Of a DNA stretch of 64,000 nt, positions 43,436 through 54,087 are shown piece by piece. This DNA comes from Carnegiea gigantea (lineage: Eukaryota; Streptophyta; Magnoliopsida; Caryophyllales; Cactaceae), in NCBI GenBank assembly GCA_029747015.1, contig JAKOGI010000424.1, positions 316,501 to 380,500 on the forward strand. The letters are read 5' to 3'. The position numbers were made by a program, and so were the translations under genes. The notes beneath the pieces are model-generated. The model was not told where the DNA came from and made no database searches. It saw only the letters and a list, made by a program, of their open reading frames with translations. Numbering within the stretch: position 1 is the first letter of the stretch; each line of letters starts with the position of its first letter.

Positions 43436-44188
43436 TTAAAAGTTATTAAGCACCATCTCCTCAATAAGGTTATAGGCTTCATCCTCGATCTTACTCGTTA
43501 GAGTTCCTCCTGCCGCCACATCAATAGCAGACCTCACAGCTTGGTTCACACCGTTATAAAAGGCCTGGATAATCATCCAGTGCTGGAGACCATGATGGGC
43601 GCATAAATGCAATAAATCCTTAAAATGCTCCCAGGCTTCATAGAGCGTCTCATCCTCTTTTTGCAGAAAGTTGGTCATTTGATTTCTCAGGCTCATTGTC
43701 TTGGTTGGAGGGAAGAATTTGGCGAGGAAAGCTCTGGTCAACTCGTCCTAGGTAGTTATGCAACCAGATAGCAAAGAGTGCAACCAAGCCCTCACCTGAT
43801 CCCCTAATGAGAAAGGGAATAAGCGCAGGCGAATCGCATCACTAAAGACTCCGTTTAACTTTAGCGTATCACACACCTCTAAAAATACAAAGAGGTATAG
43901 ATTCGGGTCTTCCAAAGGAATCCCACCAAATTGAGATTGCTACACCATGGAAATAAGTGCTAGCTTGAGTTTGAAGTTGTTGGCATCTACAGTAGGCCAA
44001 GCTATACATGAGGCAATCCCTTGGACTCCGGGGGTAATGAAATTAGGAAGGGTCCTTCTTTCCTCACCCGTCATGCTTAAATTCCTTCTTGCCTCGTGCC
44101 TTTGTTCTTCGATCCTTTGCTTTTTCCTCCTTAAGCAAAAAGTCCTCTCAATCTTTGGATTGGGCTCGTACAAAATCAAATTGTGCAT
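43436..44188 (-). pseudogene. Element A gag core, two nonsense changes
   Basis: Gag forms the particle shell. The frame is continuous except for two TAG codons, at 43940-43942 and 43748-43750. It starts at 44188 and reads IAWPTVDANNFKLKLALISM, then FGGIPLEDPNLYLFVFLEVC, LRLFPFSLGDQVRAWLHSLL, TRAFLAKFFPPTKTMSLRNQ, LYEAWEHFKDLLHLCAHHGL and FYNGVNQAVRSAIDVAAGG. This is a textbook Retrotrans_gag domain of the Athila type. The true N-terminus may lie upstream of 44188, toward the primer-binding site at 44356. Confidence 0.94.
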
Positions 44189-44343
44189 AAATTAGGAAAA
44201 ATTCCTGCGAGCACTTTTCACCAACACTACCAGCGCAATTAAACAGGAAAGAGAAAAATAACAAGAAAACAAAATAGAGCAAAATAATAAAATGCTTAGT
44301 CACGTTCGTAGGACAATACTCAATAGTTAGCAATTTAGTTCTT

Positions 44344-44356
44344 GGCAACGGCGCCA
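44344..44356 (-). promoter_or_regulatory. Primer-binding site of element A
   Basis: The - strand reads TGGCGCCGTTGCC six bases after the LTR end. This sequence is common as the tRNA primer site in plant Gypsy elements. Confidence 0.85.
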
Positions 44357-44362
44357 AAAACT

Positions 44363-45627
44363 TGATCAGACACTACCGCAAGCGCACGGGTGTTCGTAGT
44401 ATAGATAAAGATATCATTCCCCAGGGACTAAAGAAATCTATCGAGCCTAGTATTGTCAGAATATGCTAAGAAAAACTAAATTTCAAATGGATTCGATTAA
44501 CTACTGCAAATAAATTAACTTGTCTAAATCAATAAGAGAAAAACTTCTAGGAATTTTTATAGTTATGGAAGAGAATTGGATCAAAATGAATAAACATGTG
44601 CTATTCTCTTGTTGGTTAATTCCAAGGAATTGTAATCTTGTCAAGAAACTTGATCTATTCTTTCGAAATCAACCAAATTTGCCTAAACTAAACAAATGTG
44701 GTTCTTTCAAACTAATTTGACTAAATGTAAGTTTAATATATTCGATTACTTACTAGCCCTCCTAATATATAAATCTCTCTTTTGAGATGAAGTTATGCTA
44801 TGTCTATTCAAGCAGTCCAGTAACCAAATGTCGTCTTTTGAATGTTCACTTGATTATTTCAAGTGTACAAGTAAATTTTGGCCAAAAATCAACTCACAAC
44901 ATATCAAACACTTGATAGAACGAAATCAAACCAATCGTAAAAACAAGCACAATTCCTTAAAAATCAAAACATGATCCCAAAGTAATTCCAAGAACTACTA
45001 AATTCCTTGACTAAGAAAACTACTCAGACATGATAAAAGATAAATTAATCAAAAAGATCGGCGAAATCTTGAGTAAAAGGGACTCGACTGAGATGGCCTT
45101 CACCAAGGGCTTCAGAACTGCCTCAAGATCAAAACTCTCACCCTCAAAACTCACTCAAAACTAAACAAAGAACAAAATTTGAGAGAAAACAAACTAAACT
45201 AATCTAAACTAAACTACTCGCTTGCTTGCTTAGAATGCTCTTGAGTTTTCGTTGTTGTTTCCTTCACTGCAAAACATCCCTGTTTATAAGAAACTTTAGT
45301 TGATCTCAGCCACATAGCCGAGGGAAAATGAAGAGGCAACAGTTATAAGCACACCACGGGTTGACCATGTTCTGTGCTGGATCTAGAATTTTGCTCTTTC
45401 TTTGCTCTACGGTTGTGGCATAACATGGATGACCGTGGGAGAGGTCAAAATATAGCCATTAAAAGGCAAACGCTGGGTAAAAAGACTAAAAATCCTACAA
45501 AATACATAAAATAACTGCACCTAAGCATAAATTGAGAATAGGAGAGTAAATAACATCATTAAGTACAAAATTCTCCTAAAAACGAGGCAAAATAGCCCTA
45601 ATAAGATGTACGTATAAGGCACTTATA
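44363..45627 (-). repeat. 5' LTR of element A
   Basis: On the - strand it ends GTGTCTGATCA, next to the primer-binding site. Its outer end has lost one base (TATA instead of TATCA). It pairs with 35470-36755. The TATA-like box near 45277-45290 has drifted. Confidence 0.95.
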
Positions 45628-45632
45628 CTCAT
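45628..45632. repeat. Element A target site duplication, right copy
   Basis: CTCAT, identical to 35465-35469. Confidence 0.92.
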
Positions 45633-47160
45633 CTTAACTGACGTTTTTTCATCCCTCTTCGACATCTATTGGGAGTTGTAGTGTAATACCCAGATCCCTC
45701 CTAGATCATGAATAATTACCGAGAATGGATTCAAGGATTCTTAACTGGCCTAGCAAATTACCACAAGTCTTTCTGGTGTGCCCGTCCTCGCTCACTTGAT
45801 ACCTAGGAGGTCACCTATCCCAGGACTTCTTCATAGCAAGGACACTTAATTGTTGAGTTCTTAATAATAAGCTCACCATAAATGAAGGTGAACTTCAGTG
45901 ATATGAGTTTCACTTTGTATTCTTTATGCTACACTCAAGTATTACACCTAGCCACTCCTATAAAGACCTCTAACTGTATATATCATTTTGCTATCTTCGG
46001 AGCCTCTTTTAAGGTGGTTAGTTGCTGCATGATGAAATTTTCACACAGGCGCTTGTGTTCAACCACATTGGTAAGGCCTTCCACAAATAATTTCTCATGA
46101 GTGAATATTTCCACATATGTAACCAAGGATTCCTGATCTTTTTATACTAGATTCATTAGTTTTGTTGTTCACTTTAGAGCCCTTCTATTTTTAACAAAGT
46201 GACTTCTGAAGCTAGCGGAAAGACCATCCCAGGATTTAATTGATCTTGGTGTTAGCCTTTTGAACCAAACTTGCGCGGTTCCTTTTCGAGTAGCAGCAAA
46301 ATATCTACACATCATAACTATTGAGGGAGTTTGTAGAAAGATCTAGGTTAAATGAGAATCAAGGTACTCTTGAGTGTCATTAGTCCTATCAAGCTACCCT
46401 CTCTTAGGTAGCTTGATCTACCTAGGGAGTTTAGCCTCCTAAATCTTAGAATCAAAAGGTATCTTAGTGTAAGGGTGGCCCACCAGTGAAGCACATTAAT
46501 TGTGGGTCTTTCTTATCTTCTTCGTTAAATGCGATTGAGACGACATGACTGTGAGAGATCTTGAGCTTTGCTACAATGAATTTTCTTCACAGTCTTCTGC
46601 TTGGTGAGAGCTATCATGAACATGCCTCGTTTGTAAGAATTTCTCGTACCCAACCTTTTTATAGTTCAAGGTCTCTTTCCAATCTTCAGCCTTATTCCTC
46701 ATGTACCTCAGAGGTCTATTCTCAAGATTCGTTTCCTCTAAAGCTCCTTTTGTGTCGTAGGAGTCCTTATCCTGTTATTCACAGACACCCTTTTAGGGGT
46801 AGCTTTCCATAACTTTCTTTGAGAAGCCAAGAAATCATCAAGATTTGTCATCATAGGAGACATGACTTCACAGTCTTTTAACATAATCAATTCCTCAATC
46901 ATCTTTGGAGCACTACCTATTTGTTCTAGAGCATGAGCACACCTATAAAAATGAGTATGCCTGAGAGATAGAAGCCCTTTGAGGGAAATTGTGTCTTCTT
47001 GGTTTGAGGCATCCTCTATAGTGAAATCTTCTTCTCTAAAGGTTTGAGTGTTAGGATCCTAACTCTTAAAATCTTGGTTTTTAGGGGAGCAGTACTCTTC
47101 CCTTACCATAATCCTTTGGTGGCGTCTTGCTTAACACTAGGTTTCTCATTGATAGCGCTA
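45633..47160 (-). mobile_element. Gypsy element B (Tat-like), gag part, right of element A
   Basis: This is the 5' part of element B on the - strand, separated from 34037-35469 by element A. It contains the gag domain at 45950-46320, followed to the right by a decayed leader. Its right neighbour (47160-47680) is a partial copy of the tandem unit of 13-16 kb. Confidence 0.72.
45950..46320 (-). pseudogene. Element B gag core
   Basis: Reading the - strand through stops gives MCRYFAATRKGTAQVWFKRL, PRSIKSWDGLSASFRSHFVK and ESLVTYVEIFTHEKLFVEGL, then QQLTTLKEAPKIAKC. The pattern WFxxLPPxSIxSWxxLxxxFxxxF and ESLxxYVxRFxxE is the Retrotrans_gag domain. It differs from the gag of element A, supporting a separate element. 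Stops and frame changes are frequent. Confidence 0.82.
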
Positions 47161-47680
47161 AATATTTTACCACATAGAAGAGTTTTTGAGTTTTACTCGG
47201 AACCTAGAGGAACTTATACTGCCATCCAAGGATTTTCTATAATATAACCCTTAAATAAAGGGGGTTTCTTCACTTTAAGAGCCTCCAATGCTCAAGTTAG
47301 AGCGAATCTATGAAAAGAATAGTAAATATAATATAGCTTATAAAAGTCTAATTGACTTACCTTTAATTTTTAACGTGACTTTCTTACATATAAATTTAGG
47401 TTAGTTCTCTTAAAGGAATTTAGCTAGGATTCCACATCTTTTAGATATAGATTATCCCTAATTTGTTCATACCTAAAGGACTTTTACCTTTTCCTTGTAG
47501 GTTTAGGAGATCTTGGCTAGATCTTTAACCATTTGACAACCAAAGCACATAGAAATCATTTTTATTTAGCTTATGTTTGGGCCCCCTACACAATCCTAAG
47601 GGCTTATTTGATTTGGTCAGTCTTCTTTTGGGCCTTTATTCGGCCATGGCCCAATGAGTCCCAGAGCTACCCGAACCATC
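47160..47680. repeat. Partial copy of the 13-16 kb tandem unit
   Basis: It shares GGAACCTAGAGGAAC, then (from 47285) ATAGTAA..ATAATATAGCTTAT, TTTAGCTAGGATT, TTTAGATATAGATTATC and GGTTTAGGAGATCTTGGCTAG with units at 13.3-15.9 kb. It breaks off near GGCCCAATG, about halfway through a unit. On the - strand the segment near 47285 reads ACTTGAGCATTGGAGGC, a sequence type often seen in LTRs of Tat-like elements. It may therefore be the LTR of element B. Confidence 0.65.
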
Positions 47681-47689
47681 CTTGTATAG

Positions 47690-48440
47690 AACGATGACTT
47701 TTAGTAACGTAACGTGTAATGATGATTAAAAACCTAGGGATGACTATAAAGTACTATTTTGTTTGGCATAAATAATTTTGTAATGCAAACGAGTTCACAA
47801 TTATATATCTATTATCTTGTTTAATTGTAAAAGAATATTACAAATATAATTATGACTGCGACAAACTATGTGATCATGATTATATTATAAGGTTGATTAC
47901 ATTAAATTGTACTCAACCAAGCATCACATTAAAGTTGGCAACGTGTAGTCATTTTAAATGAGAACAAATTACCACAATTATTAAGTGATCATGGCTATTA
48001 TCTTTCACAAAGTGTGGCTCTTATGTAATAGACATGGCCATTTTTGTTCCATTAAATAATTTTACATTATAACATATGGTAGTAATTAACTAATAGTAAG
48101 AATCATCAGGTAATTCTTAGTATACACTAACAAAATAGGGTAAACTAACATGTGATTATTGTATATGATCCAGCATTACTAATATATGCTTACTTTGGTG
48201 TATTACAGTGTGACTATTACTACAAAGAAATTATAACTTACAGTGTCACAAGTAGTAATTTATATAAACAAGGGGTGATGATAATAGTGATAAGGGCTTA
48301 TTAATGTAGTAGTAATAAATTATGTTGACAGTAGGTAGAATTCTAAAGTTAGAAGGGTCAGGTGTAATTACACAATTAATAGACAACTAGAAAAATTAGC
48401 AAGCTCTAATAAAAATAATGATAAAAATAATAGGAATTCG
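47690..48440. repeat. CACTA-like subterminal repeat cluster
   Basis: AT-rich, non-coding, with repeated short motifs (GTGACTATTA, GTGATCATG, GGCTATTAT, GTAGTCATT) on both strands. The adjacent CACTA transposase fragment supports its being a CACTA end region. I could not find a terminal CACTA sequence on this side. Confidence 0.5.
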
Positions 48441-48449
48441 GCAGTCCAT

Positions 48450-49430
48450 GGCTACTAACTCCTCATGCATTGAATAACAATTGCTTTACAATTTCTAAAA
48501 TATTCATAAGTGTACAATCATTTGCAAATCCAAATTGCATCCACGGTAGGAATATAACCATTCTTCTTCTGAACATAGTTCTAATCCTTAACATTGTTGT
48601 ATTTGATCTTATACTTCATGATTTCATGAGTTTCTTTCACTTTTATGCTTTTTGTGTGCCCATTTGTCCACCTTTTACTATTGAGCTATCTTTAGGACAT
48701 GTATGGATTTTCTTCATAAATAAGACCAAATTCATTTGTTAACTTTCTAGCTTCATATGTTGTTGAATGCCAAGTTAGGAAAGACACCTCTTAAGAATTC
48801 TAATAGCATCGTGAACTCCTTATTTGACTCACCATCTAAACACTTAAGATGATACAAGTACAAATTAAAAGTAATGTTCAAATACTTATAGCCTGGATAT
48901 AGTTATTTATCACATTCCTCCACTAACTTTTTAAACTGAACATCCTCATGGCTTGTGCCAAGATTTGGCTAAGGTTGTAAATATGATGATATGTCACCAT
49001 CAAACTCTTCTGTCCCACTATCTCTAATATTTTTATGTATGTCTCCAATTTCGAGCACCCCACGTTGGTCATCTACACTGAACAAGTTCTACCCTAGAGT
49101 ATTATGAATAAGCCCTCTTATATCCTCTTCACCTATATGAGGTCCGGATGCACCAGTACGATGATAAATAGTATGAGGTGTTTGATATCCATAACCTATT
49201 TGTTGCTCCTGTGAAAGGTCCATGTAGAATATCCAGGTAAAAAGGCTCTAAACATTACATGTCGATGAACAGGACCAACAATAAGCCATACTCTATTACA
49301 ACACTTTACACAAGAACATGCAATCTCGCCTCTCACAGCTTTAACCTTAGCAAAAGAAATAAAATGTGGAGCACCAACCTTATAACCTGCACTTGGCAAT
49401 GGTGTTTTGATCCGAATTTTGCCCATTATG
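48450..49430 (-). pseudogene. CACTA (En/Spm-type) transposase, N-terminal region
   Basis: The first frame (49196-49426) contains GEIACSCVKCCNRVW and FRAFLPGYSTWTFHRS, which is the Transpos_assoc domain found at the start of CACTA TNP2 proteins (usual form: IxCPCxxCxN...GFxxxYxxWxxHGE). Reading on through stops gives IGDIHKNIRDSGTEEF, LYPGYKYLNITFNLYLYHLK and CLDGESNKEFTMLLEFLRGV, which corresponds to the LYPGCxxFSxLxFxxxLxxxKxxxxWSxxSFxxLLxLL stretch of TNP2, and then a broken PKDSSIVKGG segment. The catalytic part beyond is missing. Several stops make it inactive. Confidence 0.88.
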
Positions 49431-50734
49431 GTTAGGTGACAAGCAATTTTCCAAGCATAAACTACCCGTAAAAGTCTTTAGTTCTTTTATATAATAAGTT
49501 TAAAACAAACTAAATGTCCAAAGAAATTAATAGTTTGAGATACCATTTTTGTTTCATTAATCTAAACCGGGATAACTGACTCAAGCAATAATAACATAAC
49601 AATTCATACATAGAATTAAGCTTTAAAGTAGCAACAAGTTGCACATACATATCAGGCATTGACATCTATAGCGATTATACATTCCATACTCATAAAAAGT
49701 TGTACATAGAAAACAAGATCCATGTTCAAAAGGAGCAAGTAAATAACAAGGGCAAAAACTCATAGAAAATACAAGCACTATAGAATGAAAGACAAGCTAA
49801 GAAATTGTTATGTCAACCCACCTAATACATAGGGCTCAAACTATACCTCATCGCTAAAGTAAAGGGCCTAATTGAATCAATAATAAAAAAAGGCTACTAA
49901 AAAACCAATTAATTATGCCAATTAATAAATAAAAGTTAAACCAAGTGAGAAGAATCAAGAGAAAAAGAAAATAAGATTGTAAACCTCAGCAATTAGTCAA
50001 TGTATTCAAACTTTGTAAAGTGATGAAGCTTCTAAGTGCGCACTTGCCAATAAGTCACACTTGATTCATCTAAGCTATGCCCTTGTCTAGAGTTGTCAAA
50101 GAAATCAAACAATCCTTGCAATTTAGCAAATATGGATTTGTTAATGGGTCTACCAACACTATTTATAACTAGAAGTAAAAACATCATATCTTAAAATCTT
50201 ACAAATACTAAGCAAATCAAGATGTGGGAAAGCAATGTATCAATATCATTTCCAAGTGACATAAAAATCAAACTTTACCCTTCTACTTGGCAATTATGGA
50301 ACTCATACTATTGATCACAATGCTATTGAGCTCTTTTTTAGTACCTAACATATGTCTCTTTTTAACTTTACTTTTCCTTTTTTGGTTATGGGTTTGGTAA
50401 TTTTTAGATTTTTTTGTTAAGCTCTTCTAAACAACTGAAATAGTAGATTTTCATAATGTAGTTATGCATTCACTATGAAGAGACGTCTATAATGACGATA
50501 TAATTGATGCGCTTTAGCTTATATAGGAGACATTTAATTGTTTACATTATGTAAGAATAAAAGATACATCATGAAATAGAGTAGTTAAAAAGCTAAAAAT
50601 GATAAACACAAGTGACAAACAAAAAATTCTGATGCTTAGTTTTAGAATGCCATTCACTCATATGGTAGACTTCCACCATGTTTTATAATAAAAGATGCAC
50701 ATCTTGTTTAAGAAAGGCTATCCACTCATATGTT
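49431..50734. other. AT-rich unassigned stretch, possibly CACTA 5' region
   Basis: No frame or RNA gene is supported. It lies upstream of the - strand transposase fragment and could be an intron or untranslated leader of that gene. Confidence 0.35.
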
Positions 50735-50815
50735 GTTTTAAAAAAGTCTCACTTGCACCAACATAAAATACTAGGAAAGTAGCAAAAAGAGGGTGCAAGT
50801 GAGACTTTCTAAAAC
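50735..50815. repeat. Inverted repeat with a 32-base spacer
   Basis: The arms at 50735-50759 and 50792-50815 pair over about 24 bases, including 17 perfect bases (AAAGTCTCACTTGCACC). It would form a strong hairpin. It lies just upstream of LINE 3. Confidence 0.85.
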
Positions 50816-51110
50816 AAAGTATATTTAAATAGGTTGGAGCCCCCCTAAATTCTGACTTGATAGATGTGCCCACTGAGCTTGACATGGCATCATAGGATAA
50901 ACTTCAAAATCCCAAAGGAAGCAGGATGAACAAGAGTTTAATCAACAGAAAGGGGACAACTTAACACTCATTTGATTATTCAAATATTACAAAGGAAGCC
51001 CAGCAGAAAGGAAAGGAACTTAGACTAGTAGTCTTAGGGGATGAAAATACAGTGATTAGAAGAATCATTAGAGGCTTGAAAAACAAACAGAAAGAGAAGC
51101 AACCTGTAGC

Positions 51111-51560
51111 ATGAAGATCATAAGTTGGAATATTAGGAGGATTGCAGCTTATAAAAAAAAGGCATTCATTAGAAGGCTAGTAAGGGAGGAGAAACCAACT
51201 ATATTAGGTGTTGTAGAGACACAACATGACAATGTGAATCAATGGGATATATTCAGTTGTTGGCCCACAAAAGAGTATAGTGAGCACTCCCCGCAATAGG
51301 TAGATCAGGTGGGCATTACTACTTTGACATGAAGATGATGTAAGGGTGCCAAACATTATTACGAAGGAAAGGTAGTAAACACCCTACACAAGACTTTAAT
51401 TATGCTAAATGAAGTAAATCTAAGACTTCAAATTTGGGACTAGCTTAGAGTTCTAAAGGGGAGCATTAATATACTTTTTTACTGTTTAGAGATTTCAACA
51501 AAGTCCTACGCCTAGGAAAGAAGAGGACTAGACGACAACATTCATCAAGCATGAGGTAAA
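51111..51560 (+). pseudogene. LINE 3 endonuclease, partial
   Basis: The frame from 51111 to 51299 reads MKIISWNIRRIAAYKKKAFI, RRLVREEKPTILGVVETQHD and NVNQWDIFSCWPT. This is the start of a LINE endonuclease (usual form: MKIISWNVRGLG..KxxxIxxxIxxxxPxIxxxxET). After frame changes, RDFNKVLRLGKKRTR appears at about 51488-51530, where GDFN is expected. The part in between is shortened. It was the N-terminus of ORF2 and is dead. Confidence 0.85.
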
Positions 51561-51799
51561 TGATTGATTTCATTCAAATTTGAAGCTTATAGAGGTCCAT
51601 TTAAAGGATCATAGCTATGCATAGGTCAGACACAATCCAAGAACTCAAATTAGAAGGGCTTCAATTTCTTCTCTTTTGTCTTAAACTGTAACCAAGGTCA
51701 TCTGCAAAAAAATTTTTAAGGCTCAGTAGTGGACAATATTATTTGCTCAATATGAAAAAAATTTACCCTACCAAAAGTATAACTAATGGTTTAGATTGC

Positions 51800-52200
51800 A
51801 TTGATTGGTAAGTCAAACACTAAGGACCTCTTAGATAAAAAAGGCATCATAAGTGATAAGCTGAATGTCTGCACCTTTATTAATGCCAAAGCACTATATC
51901 AAAGAAAATTTGGAAGAATTGCATTCGAAATTAAAGCTATGAGCTAGTCTTTCCTAGTACTCTTAGAGATCTATTTGTAACTTGGTTGAACCTAAGATGT
52001 AAACATAAAATCAAGACTAAACATAAAATCAAGACTAAAATATGGGTTCTAGTATTATGCCGAATTACTTGGTCTACTTGAAAGCATAGAAATGAAATCA
52101 TATTTGAAGGGGTAGAATGGAATAAAGATTGACTGATTTGACTAAATAGATTTAGTGCTTGGAAAGAGAACCTCAAGTACAGTGCTAGGACATTACAAGG
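51800..52200 (+). pseudogene. LINE 3 ORF2 C-terminal remnant
   Basis: The reading TKDLLDKKGIISDKLNVCTF (near 51825) resembles the TKDRLxxxGIxxDxxCxFC start of zf-RVT. After frame changes comes VLCRITWSTWKHRNEIIFEG (about 52055-52115), the usual WxxWxxRNxxxF region after zf-RVT. No RNase H follows; the element ends within about 250 bases. Confidence 0.78.
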
Positions 52201-52475
52201 TACTTAGGTGCAAGTGCTAATGTGTAGAGGCTACTTTTTATTATTCCATTTGTCTATTGGTATGCCTAATGGTGATTGTGATTTTTCTTATTTGCTACTT
52301 TCCTATTAAATCTTTGATGTATTGTTTGCCTGCCTTGTGCCACAATGAATAATAATAATAAAACAAAAAAATAGCGAGCAGAATAACATAAACAAGAACA
52401 ACAGTAAAGTTTTGATTGCCCTACTCCAAATTAGCAATAAGAAAAATATTTATGGTTAGTTGTCCACGTGGTCTT

Positions 52476-52492
52476 AGTTCTGGCATTATAAG
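52476..52492. repeat. SINE target site duplication, left copy
   Basis: AGTTCTGGCATTATAAG, identical to 52604-52620. Confidence 0.95.
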
Positions 52493-52603
52493 GGCAGCCC
52501 GGTGCACAAGCATCACGCGTTCACGCAGGGTCCGGGGAAGGGCCGCACCCCAAAGGGTGAATTGTAGGCAGCCTAACCTGACTTTGTCAGTGGCTGATTT
52601 CAC
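52493..52603 (+). mobile_element. Au-type SINE
   Basis: A GC-rich 111-bp insert in AT-rich DNA. It begins GGCAGCCCGGTGCACAAGC and contains GCAGGGTCCGGGGAAGGG, the two promoter boxes typical of the tRNA-derived Au SINE family of flowering plants, then CCGCACC, GTAGGCAGCCTAACC and GTGGCTGATTTC near the 3' end. A perfect 17-bp duplication flanks it. The only odd point is the lack of a clear T-rich tail. SINEs do not encode proteins and depend on LINE enzymes. Confidence 0.93.
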
Positions 52604-52620
52604 AGTTCTGGCATTATAAG
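52604..52620. repeat. SINE target site duplication, right copy
   Basis: AGTTCTGGCATTATAAG, identical to 52476-52492. Confidence 0.95.
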
Positions 52621-52681
52621 ATAAGTGAAAAATAAGGAGTGAAGATAAAAATTCACAAAGACTTCATCACTAATTGATTAG

Positions 52682-54071
52682 CGGTGCAATTCCCACAAGT
52701 ATATGGTAATTCGTTGTAGCATTACGATATCGTCCTCAGGGATGCTTTGTCAAACTCAGGTTACTTGCTAAGTATTAATAACCAAATGACCGTACCATAA
52801 TAAACATGACTATGATTAAGAGCAATGCCTGCTAATCCACTAATATAAAAATTTCAGTACCACATAATAAGTTGACTTAAATTGCATAACAATGACCCCA
52901 TTCTTCGCTCCATTACAGCCAGAACAAATCAAACAATACCGCCCAGGTTAGCAAACCAAACGTAACTGGTTCACAATCACTACTAGATTCCATTAAAGGG
53001 GAAATCTTAACCAACAATAACACTTCAAAATCTAAATCTGGAGTTGAGCAAATGCACATAGCAAAAGTGAAATAGGCTAGGAGAACAGAACAACTAAATG
53101 ACGTAGAATACAAGGCAAATTCGAGCCAAAACACTTGGAATATCCAATATAATTGAAACAAGACCCACTCGAGTTCAACATAGTCAAACTAATCACATGA
53201 TTTTGAGGATCTAAATCACTGGATCGAAACTAGGAAAAAAAATGAAGGAAAAAGAGTAAAACTAAAAACACCACTCCCTACTTGCTATTCATAATCTCTT
53301 CTTCGTTGCTAATTTTATTATTGATTTCTAGGCCCCAAAAGCGAGTCTCCCTGCCCTCATTACTTCAATTAAACTCCTCGTAACCAATGAATTTTTGAAG
53401 CTAGTGATGATGCATGGGAATGGTGTGTAACGGCTGGAATTAATGGTGTGGATGAAAGAGGAGCGAGAAACCGAGAAGAGTGTCAATTATGGTTATCACG
53501 TAAAGAAGATGAAGCAACGTTGAGGGATTTTGTATTTCTGGGCAAGTGAAGAAGAAGGACAAGAATAAGAAGGTGGGGGCGCACTGGGAGTCACACACCT
53601 CTCGCGTGACTGGTAAGTGGAGGAGGAAGGGAGGCTGAGCTTCTGGTTGGCCTCAACGAGAGAGAAGGCAAGAGTAAGAAGGAAGCTGCAGGCTGGTATG
53701 TTTACTAGGTAGCATTGGGCTTGGCCCACATGTGAGAGGAGGAAGGGAAAGAGAAAAGGGGTAACGGGAGAAGGAGAATGGACCAATGGGCCACGGGAAT
53801 AGAGTAGGGCCATTTGACTGATGGAGGAAAGGGAGGAACTGACTTGGGCACTTGGCCCTATGAGGGGAAAATAACGAGCCTCACGAATGCTGGCCCTATT
53901 TCTTTCTTCTTTTTATTTTTTTGGTCCATTTCACTTGATCCAATCATTTTTCCAAATTTTCCAATTCTTATAAAATAAACAAAATAATATTAAAATCCTA
54001 GTTTAATAATTTTTTTCGAGTAATTATTAGACAATAAAAAGGTATAAAATATCATAATTCATAGTTAAACA
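52682..54071 (-). repeat. 3' LTR of element D
   Basis: On the - strand it starts TGTTTAACTATGAATTATG. It is similar to 58454-59837 throughout, for example CTCGTAACCAATGAA near 53377 and CTTGTAACCAATGAA near 59148. The left edge has CG where the partner has TG. Apparent frames inside it recur in the other LTR and are not genes. Confidence 0.92.
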
Positions 54072-54087
54072 AATACCCCCACACCTA
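54072..54087 (-). promoter_or_regulatory. Polypurine tract of element D
   Basis: The - strand reads TTAGGTGTGGGGGTATT directly before the 3' LTR start. Confidence 0.8.

Larger units (their letters stand above)
35470..45627 (-). mobile_element. Gypsy element A (Athila-like), complete but inactive
   Basis: A 10,158-bp - strand element with paired LTRs (35470-36755 and 44363-45627), primer-binding site, polypurine tract, and gag, protease, reverse transcriptase, RNase H and integrase in Gypsy order. It is flanked by the perfect duplication CTCAT (35465-35469 and 45628-45632). In the first 126 aligned LTR bases I count about 12 differences, so it is old. There is no env-like gene in the 2.2-kb 3' stretch. 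The coding region has nonsense changes and frame breaks. Confidence 0.96.
50840..52373 (+). mobile_element. LINE 3, internally deleted
   Basis: A short + strand L1-type remnant: the end of ORF1 (to about 51100), the endonuclease start (51111), a GDFN-like motif, then directly a zf-RVT lead-in and the region after it, ending in a tail of AATAAT repeats and A bases (52346-52371). The whole reverse transcriptase is missing. The 5' edge is an estimate; a target duplication is not evident. Confidence 0.75.

Noticed and set aside
52677..52681. ATTAG as target duplication of element D with ATTGT at 59838-59842
   Set aside because: Only three of five bases match, so I do not claim a duplication.
53496..53813. 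A 105-residue frame, and a related one at 59362-59565
   Set aside because: Both lie inside the two LTRs of element D at equivalent positions. They are leucine- and serine-rich chance frames, not a duplicated gene.
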